Of a stretch of 64,000 nt of DNA, positions 33,801 to 44,534 are shown piece by piece. How positions within the stretch are numbered: position 1 is the first letter of the stretch; each line of letters opens with the position of its first letter. This DNA is from Ceratorhiza oryzae-sativae. Taxonomy: Eukaryota; Basidiomycota; Agaricomycetes; Cantharellales; Ceratobasidiaceae. The DNA lies in assembly GCA_030998015.1 (NCBI GenBank), contig JARWMV010000054.1:1-64000 (forward strand). Direction: 5' to 3'. The notes under the pieces are model-generated. The model saw only the letters and a program-made list of their open reading frames with translations, ran no database searches and was not told the DNA's origin. The position numbers and the translations under genes were made by a program.

Positions 33801-34333
33801 TAGAAATAGCAAATCAGAGGATCAAGGAATACTACAACCAGAAGCATCGGGCTCCCGAAGCTATTAAGGTTGGAGACAAAGTCTGGCTTGATACCAAAAA
33901 CATACAGACACAGCAGGCCTCCAGGAAACTGGCCCACAAAAGAGTGGGACCATTCAGGGTGGTAGCACAACATGGCACACATGCTTACAAATTGGACCTA
34001 CCAATAACCATGAAAATACACCCAGTGTTTCATGTCTCACTCCTGACCAAATATAAAGACGACCCCTATGGCCGTCAGGTTCCCCCACCACCACCTGTGG
34101 TAACTCCTGAAGGGGAAGAAGAGTTCAAAGTGGAACAGATCATAAAGTCACAATACAACAAAAGATCTAACGTCTTCGAATACTATGTCAAGTGGCTTGG
34201 CTATGACAAGCGACAATGGTTAACCTATGACGACCTGGTGAACGCACCAGAACTCATCGCTGACTATGTCAAGTCGCACCCAAAGGCACCCCAGGACCCC
34301 CATGCCTTGAAGGGGGGAAGTGTCACAAACTGA
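30803..34333 (+). pseudogene. Gypsy-F pol: protease, RT, RNase H, integrase, chromodomain
   Basis: One frame with stops at 31802-31804 (TGA where Arg CGA is expected) and 31859-31861 (TAA). The protease motif reads MINSGATSVFI, with Asn for the catalytic Asp. RT has VVIYMDDILVFS (about 31960). RNase H has LETDASGYATGAVLLQ. The integrase has the zinc motif (H...H, CKSCIRNK), EITYDLITGLPLSEGF, TISDCGPNFAAKF and YHPQTDGQSERANQ. The chromodomain ends it (YYVKWLGYDKRQWLTYDDLV). It continues 13 nt into the 3' LTR. Otherwise well preserved. Confidence 0.92.
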
Positions 34334-34695
34334 CACACATACATCCACTCTACAATATTTTCTCGATTTACTACATTTTATGAGATCATCTTCAAAACAT
34401 ACTTGCCTTTTATGGTATATCTGTGTCATGTGACTCAGGGAATGTCCCGGACCGGTAACCGAGATGTATTTCAACTCTGATGTGAAATTCTGCAGTTCCG
34501 CAGTTGCTTCTACTGCTTCTATCTCTTATCTGTTGTGACTCACTGTACGGACTTGTTTGTTATGATGTGGCTTGTACTATGTATATAAACCAGGTCAAGT
34601 TCGCAGAGGACTCCTCAAGAACTTGACCTCTCGTCGAATACAAGTTCTTTATTTTCCTACCATTTTCCTTGTTGCCTGACTTGTCGTTGCCGACA
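34321..34695 (+). repeat. Gypsy-F 3' LTR
   Basis: A 375-bp copy of 27753-28127. The differences seen (for example GACACAC/GACACGC, TGTTGTG/TGTCGTG, TCCTTG/TCCTCG, GTTGCC/GTCGCC) are all C-T or G-A at CpG sites. Confidence 0.95.
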
Positions 34696-36354
34696 TTTCC
34701 TTTGCCTGTCTTTTTCACTGTTTGGTATCCTTACCATGTTGTTAGTTTGGGTATTCCCCTGTTTGCTGCTGGTCCCTGAAGGCTTGTTCCCCCCTTGTTT
34801 GTATTTTGCTGGTGCCCAGGTTGAATTTGATGAGTTGCTGGTCCTTGCATTCATTTTCTGGTTTGCAAACTGCATGTTGTCCATTTTGCAGGCAAAGTCG
34901 ATTAATTGATCTAAGGTATATGATGGACCTTCAGCCTCATTTGCCAGTACTTCAATCCCTAAGATCTCTTGTTGTACTTTGGGTTTTAGCCCTTCCCTGA
35001 ATTGGTCCTTGAGGGCTTCCTGGTTCCAGTCTACCTCTTGGATCAGGATCCAGAATTGGGTAGCATAATCCAATGCACTCTTGGTTTGTGTTAATTTCCT
35101 TAGTTTCCGGATGGTCTTTTCCTTTATGACTGGGTTGTTAAAAGCATCCAGGAATCCCTTCCTGAAATCCTTCCAGGATGCAAGGATCCCTGTGCGTTTG
35201 CCTGCTAGTAGTTTCCAGTGGTAAGGTTGTGCCCAGTTTGCTGCTTCCCCATCCTCCATGTTCATTAACACAGCAGATATCTTTTTTCAGTCATCAAAGG
35301 CTGATTTGTCATAGTCAGCAAAGAAAAGTTCCATGCCGATTATGAAGTTCTCTGCTTTCTTCCCTTTTTTCCCATTAAATTTGCTGGGTCTCCCTAGTTG
35401 CACCTCCTTAGGAGTGTGGTTTGCAGCAAGGGTAGGTTGGTTTGCTTGGGATGGAGGTTCTATTCAGGGTCTTATTGTGGACTCAGCCTGAAAGGTTCTT
35501 CCCAGAAAGGGTGTTTGTACTGGGGAGGCTGAGGGGGATTGTGAGGGGCTTCCTATGACCACCCTAGTTCTTCCCCTGGTCTCTTCTGTCCTTTCCCTTG
35601 GCCTTCCTGCTTCAGTTGTTTTCTGGAGCTCATTTCCTAGATTGGTTACCTGTTGTTCTAGTGTGGTCAGGATCTCCCCTGTGTTTTCAGTTTTCTTCTC
35701 TAAGCTTTCAAGCTTTTGCTCTTGCATTCCCAGTACCTGGTTTATTTCCATGGAGATGTCCTTTAATTCTTTTATCAGGTTCCCCATTTCTGCTTTTAGG
35801 TTGTCCTGGTTCTTTGCCACATAGAGGACATTTTTGTTGGATGTTTCCATTGACCTTACCATCCAGTCCACAATTCCTTCTTGCCAGGTTAGTGATATTT
35901 GACACTGATTTATACCTGTGATTGCCTTTTCTAGTTCCCTATGGTTATTGTCTCTAAGTTCCTTGAGCCCCACCCTGATGGTGGTGGCAATGGTGTGAAT
36001 AGGGTTGGCAGTGGTTATGGTTCTGGGACCTGGCTGGGGTTGTGTCCTTGCCTCTTCTGCCAAGGCCATGCCTTGTTTGTATATGGTTTGGGTCATATCT
36101 TCTACCTCATCCCTCTCCGGATTTGAGATATCTCCTGGGTCTGGATTTATCAGGTGAATTGGCAGTTGAGGGCTGTGGAGTGGTATTCCCCCTATTTGCC
36201 CTCCCAGGATGGGGGCCCAAGTGGGGTTAGGTTGAGCCACTGGTTGTGGGTTTTGTGGCAACCCCCCCAGCATTCCTTGGAGGGTCTTGTCTGGGTTACC
36301 TTCAGCCTCTGGGGGAGTAACAGGTTTGGGTGATTGTGGTCTACTATTTGCCAC
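34696..36354 (-). pseudogene. Gypsy-E gag, N-terminal and capsid parts
   Basis: 36354-35464 starts MANSRPQSPKPVTPPEAEGN, is Pro-rich, then helical (NVLYVAKNQDNLKAEMGNLI). After in-frame TGA codons near 35462 and 35287 the capsid follows (KRTGILASWKDFRKGFLDAF, LDYATQFWILIQEVDWNQEA). It ends NMVRIPNSEKDRQRK at the Gypsy-F insertion. The start codon lies about 155 bp from the 5' LTR. The stops are consistent with CGA/TGG to TGA changes. Confidence 0.85.
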
Positions 36355-36508
36355 TCTGCTTTGAGATCAAGTTTGTGGTCTCTGTGACAATGTTTCTTTG
36401 TGTTCTCTTATGTATCACAGGAGTTAGCTGGTCTCTCATGTACTCAGCCCTTAGTATCTGTAGTATACTTGTGTTTGCCACTAGTTAAGTTAAGAGCTTG
36501 CTTTATAA

Positions 36509-37065
36509 TGTTGTGACCCTCTGGATGCTTCCTTGCAAAGCACTTAAGTAGTGGCTGCATTGACAGTTTGGTGCTATGCAGTATGTATTGAGTGTTCTAG
36601 TTACAGTGTTTGCTATGGTCTATGGTGGTTGACAAGATAAAGCAAGCTGAGGCGTCCAGTCTTGCTTTATTCTTCTTATATATGCCTGTGGCTGCAGTGG
36701 CTGCAGATGTATTATCTAAGCACACTCTGCAGTAGGCGTAGGTTATGTACAGTACTATGGGTTAGGTAATTGTTTGTCTTAAGTTTGTGCAGCTCTGAAT
36801 CTTATAGAGCCACACAAGGTCTGAGGGGTAAGTGCTGAGGTCATGTGATCCTGCTGTAAGCACCAAGATCATGTGACAACTCACTCCTCACTCCAAGTAA
36901 CAAGGGAGAGAAATGCTGGAGCAAGTTCAGGGTAAGCACTGTAAGCACTGGTTAAGCGCCAAGGTCATGTGACCTTGTTTATGGCTTGTTCCACTTAGGA
37001 AAAAATGCCATAAATCCGTAAAAATATTCAGTTATTTTGTTATGTCTGTTTGACAGGTCATAACA
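36509..37065 (-). repeat. Gypsy-E 5' LTR
   Basis: A 557-bp repeat matching 19453-20095. Ends TGTTGTGACC (plus strand left) and GGTCATAACA (right). It has only one copy of the unit that is duplicated in the other LTR. The junction on its gag side (TTATAAAGCAAGCTC on the minus strand) did not match a known primer-binding site by eye. Confidence 0.85.
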
Positions 37066-37113
37066 ACAGAGGCATTGCTTGAGGTTGACAGAGCAGACTA
37101 AAATAATAGAAAA

Positions 37114-37983
37114 ATGTTAGTGATCCATAACAGTGATAATGAGCAAGGCACTTTAACTTTGAGTCAAAAAGCATATATCAACTCTATAGTTGAATCTGCA
37201 GGCTTGCAGAATGCCTACACCACTCACATGCCCATGATGCCAAATATTCAGCTCACTCAATTTGAAGGTATGAAACCCAATTTCAATTATGGAATGTACA
37301 TTGGTAAGCTACTATATGTGGCCCTTTGCACAAGGCCTGACATAGTTTATGCCATTACATTCCTAGCCCAATTCACAATGTGCTTTGGACCAGTGCATGT
37401 GATGGCTGTGAAGCATGTGATCTGTTATCTAAAGGGCACTGCTTTGCATGGCATAATGTACCATCAATCCAACAAAGGATTTGGAGAGCTAGGATATTCT
37501 GATGCTGACTGGAGGAGTAACTTACTCAACTGTAAGTCCATCTCTAGTAATGTATTTTTACTTGGAGGTGCAGCTATTTCATGGTCTGTTAAGAAGCAAG
37601 CCACTGTTGCTTTATTGACAATGGAAGCCAAGTACATGGCACTCTCACATGCATGTACTCAGGCACTTTGGCTGTGCCAGTTTCTCAAAGAACTATATTA
37701 CAAAGCTGATGCACCAACCCTTGTACTTTCAGACAATCTTGCTGCACTTACAATTTCAGTTGAATCACAATACCATGGTTGCTTGAAACATATTAACATT
37801 TGCCATCACTTCATGCACAACATCATCAAGCAATGCAAGGTATCCACTTTGTACATACTGTCCAAAGAGAACCTTGCTGATGCATTCACTAAAGTGTTGC
37901 TGGCTCCCCAATTTAGTTACCTTGTTAAGTCCATCATGGGGGAACTGTATGCAACAATTGCTGAAATTGAGGAGGACAGGTAA
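37114..37983 (+). pseudogene. Copia-D fragment: RT end and RNase H
   Basis: An open plus-strand frame of 289 codons, 5'-truncated. It contains GTLTLSQKAYINSIVESAGL, the copia landmark GKLLYVALCTRPDIVYAITF, the RNase H start LGYSDADWRSNLLNCKSIS, and MEAKYMALSHACTQALWL. It ends with a truncated 'ADAFTK' tail. It differs in sequence from Copia-A, B and C. Protease, integrase and the RT catalytic part are missing, so this is a remnant. Confidence 0.85.
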
Positions 37984-38120
37984 TCAACTTGTTTAATCAA
38001 TCTAATAGCTGTATTGAAATAATGGAATTGGTCTGAATGATTGAAAGTCTGAAATGGTCTCTTAAATTGCTTATATTCATTAATATGTTTCTGATTGTTC
38101 CTGTAGTTACACTTACTCAT

Positions 38121-38383
38121 TAAGGGGGAGTGTAGAATATACATGTACATACTTGAATGATCTAGAATGTATATGAGTCAGTAATCAAGTCAAGTGTGAA
38201 TGCATCATGTATGTGCAGTATATGTGCAGCAGCATAACACATGACTCACACACTTTTGTAGGGTATAAATAAGGGCTCTGCAAGCCCCTTGTACTCCATC
38301 AAATCAACTCACAACAACACATTCTTTTTTAAATTGTTCTATACATATATATATATACATTTGATTTCTATAGAATTAATACC
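38121..38383 (+). repeat. Copia-D polypurine tract and 3' LTR (end uncertain)
   Basis: The purine tract TAAGGGGGAG (38121-38130) is followed by a TG-started LTR (TGTAGAATATACATG, 38131). A TATA box GTATAAATAAGG lies near 38261. The LTR runs into copia gag sequence of another family at about 38384, so its true 3' end is unclear. Confidence 0.6.
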
Positions 38384-38986
38384 TGTGGTAATCTCATGGT
38401 CTTCCTCAATTTTTGTATTTACTAGCTGGCAGTACAGGAAGGATATCAACTGAGCTCCCTTCTCTTCCCACCATTCAATGACTCATGTCCACACCTCTTG
38501 CAATGTTTTGGCCTCAATAATATTGATGAGCACCTCATCTTCCATTGTCAATGCAATCTGGGCACAAGCCTCTTGATTGCATTTTAGCCACTCAGCTAAA
38601 GATTTGGTATATTCATTAGACTTGGTCTTGTCTTTAGCATCAGCATCAGTTAGTTCAGACAGGGGTTTCTCAACTCTGAGAACTATGTCCTCTAAGCCTT
38701 GTAGGTGTAGGACCATTTGCTGATGAAATTTCCATGCCATATAATTACATCTGTTGCTCTTTAGAGCAGGAACATCAAGCAATTTCTTGCTCAAGCAGCT
38801 TGGCTTGTGGCTTGCAGACATGCTCCATCTGTTCCCTATGTTTGATACTCTTACTCCCCCATCATTGCCAACAGTATTTTTAGCACACTGGCTCTCCCGT
38901 TCATTGCTCATCACACTTTGTATCTGCCCAAATACGCTTCCGCCACTCATAGTGTCTTCATACATCCCGGTTTTGTCATCTAGCAC
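38384..38986 (-). pseudogene. Copia gag fragment related to Copia-B/C
   Basis: The minus-strand frame contains SASHKPSCLSKKLLDVPALK, CNYMAWKFHQQMVLHLQGLE and SLAEWLKCNQEACAQIALTM, clearly homologous to Copia-C gag (48674-49081). The N-terminal residues (MLDDKTGMYEDTMSGGSVFG) differ, which suggests a recombinant or truncated start. No LTR is attached. Confidence 0.75.
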
Positions 38987-39732
38987 TCATATACACTTTC
39001 CTCAAGTCCAGGACTGGATTAAGTGTCAGCCACTGGCCAACAGACTCCCCTCGATCCAGGGCTTAATTAAGTCCCGGTATCGTTCTGACATACAGAAGCA
39101 GCCCAGGGACTGAAAGAATCGCATTCCAATGGACTTTCAATTACCGAACTCAGAGCCGAAAATCTAGCTAGCGCAAACTAGCGCCCCATGTCTAAGTATG
39201 CTTTTTAGCACTCACTAGGTCCCGAGTAGCGCAGGCTACCGGCGCTACTAGGATCTATTCAGAACTAAAGAGCATACTTGGAAGCTGGACCTCCAGTTCA
39301 TGTTAGTCAGATTCTCAGCTTTTGGCTGAGAAAACCCTTTGAGCCCCCCGCCGAACAGGGCAAAATGGCGTCGGATGGACTTGCTCACTGAATGGATTGA
39401 ATAAAATTACTGTCGGGACTGCTGCCAGAGAAGCCAACGGACAGTAGCGCCCTCGGATTTTCAGCCTCTCGCCAAGCAGAGTAGTTGACCCTTCAGCACT
39501 ATTATTGGTCCAAAGAGTACTAATATAGTTCTCCATGCCATCAACCCTCTGGGATCTATTGGCGGCGAAGTTGGACACCTGGCTGTTGGCTGGGAATTTT
39601 CAGCCTCGGTGACGGTTTCCCTCACATGTCGGCATACATAAATATGCCCAGACTCGCTCCCTCCTCCCCTAGAGGTCACTCACTCACTCATTGACTAGGC
39701 TTTTTGTCTTTCCTTCTCTGCATTATCAACTG
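38987..39732. other. Chitinase upstream region with a small hairpin element
   Basis: 39194-39279 (86 bp) is an imperfect palindrome: AAGTATGCTTTTTAG at the left pairs with CTAAAGAGCATACTT at the right, with inner GAGTAGCGC/GCGCTACT pairing. It could be a tiny MITE. A TATA-like CATAAATATG lies near 39637-39646, about 90 bp before the chitinase start. No other gene was seen. Confidence 0.45.
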
Positions 39733-41398
39733 ATGCGCGCTGCCTTCAGTACTTGTATTGCTGCTGGTGCTGCTCACACAGCACTTGCGTGGGCGCGTTA
39801 CGATGCCCGATATCATCATAGACGACTGGCCTCCACTATGAGCCTCGGGCAGAAGCATAAAGAGCCCGTCGCTACGAGTTGGTTCGCGTCGTGGAATGCG
39901 AAGGATTTCCCGCTTTCGGACATTAGTTGGCCCAAAGTGAGTTACGCTAGCGATGCACCAGAACTAAGCATTCAACGTTTTTTGTGGACAGTATACGAAC
40001 ATCGGTTATAGCTTTGGGTGTGAAGGACTGCCTGTTCATTTTGAATAACATGAATGACTCATTTTAATAGGCTGACCACGCCCAACGTTAACTTCGTAAA
40101 CATCTCCGACCCGGACGTGTTCAAGGATTTTGTTTCAACGGCCCATGCGAACGTGAGCCTCTTTACACACGTAACCGAGGCTAAATATATCAATTGACGT
40201 GTCATACGACATAGAGCTGCTCTGCATCCCTTACGCTTGGAGGGTGGACAGGAAGTCAATACTTTAGCACGGCAGTCGCAACGGCTGAAAATAGGACGGC
40301 GTTCGTCAAAACGCTTTCGACCCTTGTGTATGAACACCAGCTCGATGGGTTGGATTTCGAGTATGTGTCATGCCCTTTCCTTGAAGCTCTAATAGTTGCT
40401 GAATGAGGTATTAAAGTTGGGAATATCCCTACGCAGATGGGATTGGCTGTAACACCAAATCCCCCAACGACACCGCTAACTTTCTCGCATTCCTTACCGA
40501 ACTTCGTACGGCTCTACCGGATACTACCTTAACCGCTGCCGCCGCCATCGTGCCCTTCAGTTCCGCTGACGGAACACCTTCAACCGATGTGTCCGAATTC
40601 GCTTCCGTCTTGGACTACATAGCGATCATGAATTATGACATTTGGGGACCGTGGAGCGACACGGTGGGGCCCAATGCGCCGCTGAACGATACGTGTGTGG
40701 CAGATCCGTCTGAAAAGGTTGGCAGTGCTGTGAGCGCTATCCATGCGTGGACAGCTGCTGGGATTCCCCCAGACCAGCTCGTGTTGGGCGTCGCGGCATA
40801 TGGTCACTCGTATGTGGTTGCTCCCTCTACGGCTATCTCAAACTCTTCAAACACGCTCGTACCCTATCCTGCGTTCAACAAATCAGCTCATCCTCAGGGT
40901 GATGCCTGGGATACCATAGTGCCTTACGATGTATGCGGCAACCCTGAGGTGTTGGGCGGAAACTGGAATTTCTGGGGTTTGATTGAGGGTGGGTTTTTGA
41001 ATAGGAACGGCACGGTAAACTCGGCAGAGGGGATAATGTATCGATACGACGAGTGCAGCCAGACTGTAGGATATATTTTCTTCTGTTTCACTGGTTGTTC
41101 GATATTGACGCTAGCTTTAGCCATATGTGTACAACCGAACCTCTGAAATTATGGTTTCATATGACGATGCAACATCGTTTGGTAGAAGCTCTCATTTTCT
41201 CTGCCTTGATCGCTTCTGATTCTCTGCTTCCCAATGTCAGCTGCAAAAGGCCATTTCATCAAAAGCCTTGGCCTCCGTGGCTTCGCCATGTGGGAAACAG
41301 GCGGCGACTATCATGACATTCTCCTCGACTCGATTCGTTCTGCTGCCGACTTCCCCAAGGTTGGTGACAACGAGGAAGAGTGCGAAGAAGATTATTGA
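39733..41398 (+). CDS. GH18 chitinase, secreted
   Basis: Glycoside hydrolase family 18 enzyme that cleaves chitin; likely secreted or wall-located. Seven exons (39733-39936, 39992-40017, 40071-40152, 40215-40360, 40417-41065, 41121-41181, 41241-41398) encode 441 residues. Introns are 53-62 bp. A hydrophobic signal-like start (MRAAFSTCIAAGAAHTALAW) is followed by TASLT-like strand SASLTLGGWTGSQYFS, the catalytic DGLDFDWEYP (its middle Asp codon split by intron 4), DYIAIMNYDIWG, QLVLGVAAYGHSYVVAP, NFWGLIEGGFL and GLRGFAMWETGGDYHDILLD. Every key active-site residue, including the Glu, is present. Exon 2 is only 26 nt. The ATG at 39733 is the first in this frame. Looks functional. Confidence 0.94.
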
Positions 41399-41647
41399 CC
41401 GTAGCATGGTTGTAAAGCGCCTGCTTTGATTAGGATTACGAGTCGATCTCCTGAACATAGGTATACCTGCTACTGGCGGCAATTGTTTCTTCCCGCTTTC
41501 CTATTTAGCGACATTACATACAAATACATACAGTCTTTAGTATTTTCAAATACGAATCCTAAATTTGACACACAAGAAATTTTTGAGTGTTTTGGTCCTA
41601 GAGGTCTCGGCAAGAATACTTGATATATACTCGCGCATTTATTCCAT
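41399..41647. other. Chitinase 3' flank, no gene
   Basis: This is AT-rich sequence after the chitinase stop and up to the LINE tail. Nothing coding was recognised. Confidence 0.5.
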
Positions 41648-42505
41648 TTTATTTTATTGAATCAGGTGTTATTTAGCGTCGTCGCGGGGATAAGCCCTAT
41701 AATGCGACGTGCAGAGCTGTTCCAGGGAGAACTCGAGGGGACGGAGTGAGAGAGGGAGCACGGACAGAGCACAGAGCAGGCAAAATACAGTATTCTGTAG
41801 CGGAGAGCGTCTAAGATGTATTCTACTGCCCGTGGGCGGGACTAATTATGGAGGAGAAAAAATGGGAAACGGTATATGATGGACTATCGAAGTGTATCCT
41901 CAAAACGGCTCGTGGCACGCAAGTAATCGAAGAGAGGGGAGCAGACCTTCGTGGCATGAAATGGGTAGTCAAGGGACAGAGGTTCAAGCCCTGCTGACTC
42001 CAGGTAGATGTAGCGCTGTGAAGCGTAGTGTGGGCATTGTAGTATAAGGTGAGGGACGTTTTCAGGCGAGGCCGGGCAGAAAGGGCAGTCGGGAGAGATT
42101 GTCGGTTGGAGACTGTGCGGGTGTTGATTTAGCTGGACGTGATCGTTAATGATGCGGAGGGGGAACGGCCCTGGATCTTTGGAGGGCTCGAGTGTGCATT
42201 AGGAAATTGGGTGGCGACAGGGGAGGGTATCGGGCGTAGAACGTCTCGCTGGCCGGGAAGGCCCGCCAGAACAGGGATGCAGCCTTGATGTTTCTCTCTT
42301 TAAGGGAGCATCTGAAGGTTGAATGGTTGATCAGAGGCGGCTGGGTGCGGAGTCGGTCTAGGATGAGGCTGCAGGTAGCTGAGTTGATTATGTGATGTAC
42401 GACGACCCAATGCTGATCAGTTTTTATGAACGGTATGCGACTGTTACCCATATCTTTGCGTATGTTTTCTCCCACAATATATTCCTCAAATTTGTTGGAA
42501 ATCAC
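41648..42505 (-). mobile_element. Second LINE 3' fragment, 5'-truncated
   Basis: The minus strand codes the C-terminal end of ORF2: NDHVQLNQHPHSLQPTIS, then the Cys/His motif CPFCPASPENVPHLILQCPHY (CxxC...H...C intact), then about 60 more residues. Upstream (42505-42146) is an open frame of 119 codons that should be more of ORF2, in another frame. The 3' end near 41648-41662 is T/A-rich on the plus strand (TCCATTTTATTTTA). It shares the 3' UTR motif GTCG(T/C)(T/C)GCGGGG with the LINE at 9711. A short GCGCAT occurs on both sides, too short to call a TSD. Confidence 0.7.
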
Positions 42506-42757
42506 ACATTGCTATGCGCATAAAGTTATGTGTTTTACAATGCTCTGTGTGTACTCGCCGCTGTGGCGATCCCGTTTAATCACATTTTAGGGACAAAAAG
42601 GTTACTCTGCACCCACAAACTTCGGATAGTCGTTTCAACTTGAATTTGCCAAGACAAAGGTTGCTATTTATTCATTCAATATGCTCACAGATTGACCAAC
42701 AGCCGTAATCAGTGAATAACACATGGACAATCGATACCCTTGTTTCATTCCTGAACG
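42506..42757. other. Spacer between LINE fragment and tyrosinase pseudogene
   Basis: No gene was seen. It contains the downstream flank of the tyrosinase pseudogene. Confidence 0.4.
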
Positions 42758-44245
42758 TTACTCGTAAACGTAACACAGAGGCCATTGCCTCGTATCCATC
42801 ATATCTCCAATGCTGTACGGTTTATACATCCCTAAATTCCCGTCAGATCCGAATGGCAAAATTCAGATCATGGAAGAAAGTCCTTTACCGGCAGTTGGTA
42901 TTATGCTCGTCTTGTTCAGCCAGGGGGTTGACCATTGGGAAACTGTACCAGCGATGAGACGTTCTGCAAAATAGTTAATTGGTGACTAAACATTGTGTCT
43001 CGGGACCTACCCGGACAGAGCCACCGCGAAAGGCTTGCTTGTTGAGTGGGCTTTTCTCCTGCCAGAGCTACCATATACGGTCGACATTCTAAGGATATCC
43101 AATTGACTTTCTCGGCGATGATGAGCTGAAAGGGTTACTGATTGCATGGTGCAAGTGAAACATTGACTGACGATTTATAAGAGTGTCAATCCATGTCCAT
43201 TCAGAGGCGAGAACTACACGAACTCACGTCGTTTGCGGAAAATGTAGGTGACCCAAGAGTAAATGGACAAGCACTTGTGTTAAATGACCCTTCAGGGCAA
43301 AGTCCGGCTAGATCTCTGATAAATGAAAAATAAATCCAGCGTTGCATCATCATGAATGAGCGCTCACCCTCCTACAATTGCATGAATACCAGTGTGCATG
43401 CCAAGGGGCATCTCTAGGTAGTATTGAAACGCCGTAAAGTTACTGTTTTGAGTCTCAAGGAGCTGCTTGACTTCTTTTTGAGTGAATGTAGAGGTTGCCG
43501 ATATGTTTGCAACGTCATAACATCCTAGGTATGGGCGGAATTGGCGACGAAGCTTGTGTGCTCTAGGAACAAAAATCTCAGTTATATAACTGCTATAAAT
43601 CTAGATACGAACATAGGGTAAGCAAGCTTAAGGTCTAGTCCGCCGGTTCTCACGGTAAAATCACTATTGATGGAATATTCAGCGCGATGCATGAGGTTGG
43701 TTCAGGACTATTCAACCCACTGGTTGGGATCGCCGAACCCTCCAAGGCCAAATTTCGGGTCAACATCCCAAATGGAGCTATTCTCAAAAATTGCGGCATC
43801 TGGGAACACATAGTTTCAGCCAACGCCTCAGATGTCTTCACCAGTGACATACCGTACTCCCACGCTGTTGAGTGGATAAAAGCCATCAGCTCGGCTTATG
43901 CTCGAACAAATTTACTAAAGTGGTCACCCCAATCTAGGGTACCAAGCGTAAGGAATAAGTACACTGCAGGTTGATTGAAATCTGCCTACAAGGTGCAACG
44001 CCCTTATAACCACACTTATCACGAAGAGCCTGTGTCCATTGGTATACATAAAGTCTGAAAGATCTGAGATTAAATCATATGTCTAGTACGTTCCAACCTC
44101 GAATTGATGATCCAGCTCACCGGTGCCATGGAAGAAAAAGGCCAGTAGAATGTATAAGGGCTGAAATATAGTCAGCCTTACTGTCCCTTGTACAAACCAA
44201 GCCTACTGACGGTTGAGGTTCATGTGTCTGGGTGGAACTGTTTAG

Positions 44246-44482
44246 TCTCACGCAGGGAGGTTTCTTGTGGCTAAGATACAAATCGTACTACAGAGTACAG
44301 TGTGAATAGAATACATGAGAAAAGAAAGAAAATACAATACCTTAGCTCAACTACGAAGGTAGAGAACTAAGGAAGAAGAAAAGGGGGTTTCCCGCGAACT
44401 TGTGCATGATATCAGAGAGAGGGGGATAGGAAACAGAAACAAATATGCGCATACATACACGCATATGATTGTAAATTCAACA
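44246..44482 (-). repeat. Copia-C 3' LTR
   Basis: A 237-bp LTR. Compared with the Copia-B LTR it lacks one unit between the two AAGATACAAATCGTACT repeats, a deletion by recombination between direct repeats. The polypurine tract (GATTGAGTGGGCG on the minus strand) follows at 44483-44495. Confidence 0.9.
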
Positions 44483-44534
44483 CGCCCACTCAATCCTATG
44501 TGTGAATGTGCAGATAAAAGAAAAGAAAAGAATT

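Larger units (their letters stand above)
27753..34695 (+). mobile_element. Gypsy-F: complete chromovirus-type gypsy element nested in Gypsy-E gag
   Basis: Two 375-bp LTRs (27753-28127 and 34321-34695) flank a plus-strand internal region with gag and pol. The 5-bp target duplication TTTCC sits at 27748-27752 and 34696-34700. The polypurine tract AAGGGGGGAAG (34310-34320) abuts the 3' LTR. The LTRs differ at about eight positions, all CpG against TpG or CpA. Only three in-frame stops interrupt the coding frames, so it is the youngest large element of the nest. Confidence 0.95.
19453..37065 (-). mobile_element. Gypsy-E: large Ty3/gypsy element with extra 3' genes, interrupted by Gypsy-F
   Basis: Minus-strand element. 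5' LTR 36509-37065, gag 36354-34696 and 27752-27607, protease-RT-RNase H-integrase-chromodomain 27589-24200, then about 4.1 kb of other genes, a polypurine tract (20096-20112) and the 3' LTR 19453-20095. LTR ends are TGTTATGACC...GGTCA. Without Gypsy-F it would measure about 10.7 kb, much longer than ordinary fungal gypsy elements, because of the extra interval. The outer flanks (GTGTA left, ACAGA right) do not match, so the two LTRs may have been brought together by recombination. CpG is strongly depleted throughout. Confidence 0.75.

Noticed and set aside
39310..39340. Hairpin TCTCAGC-TTTT-GGCTGAGA as a terminator
   Set aside because: Intrinsic terminators of this kind are bacterial. In a fungal nuclear sequence the hairpin has no such meaning.
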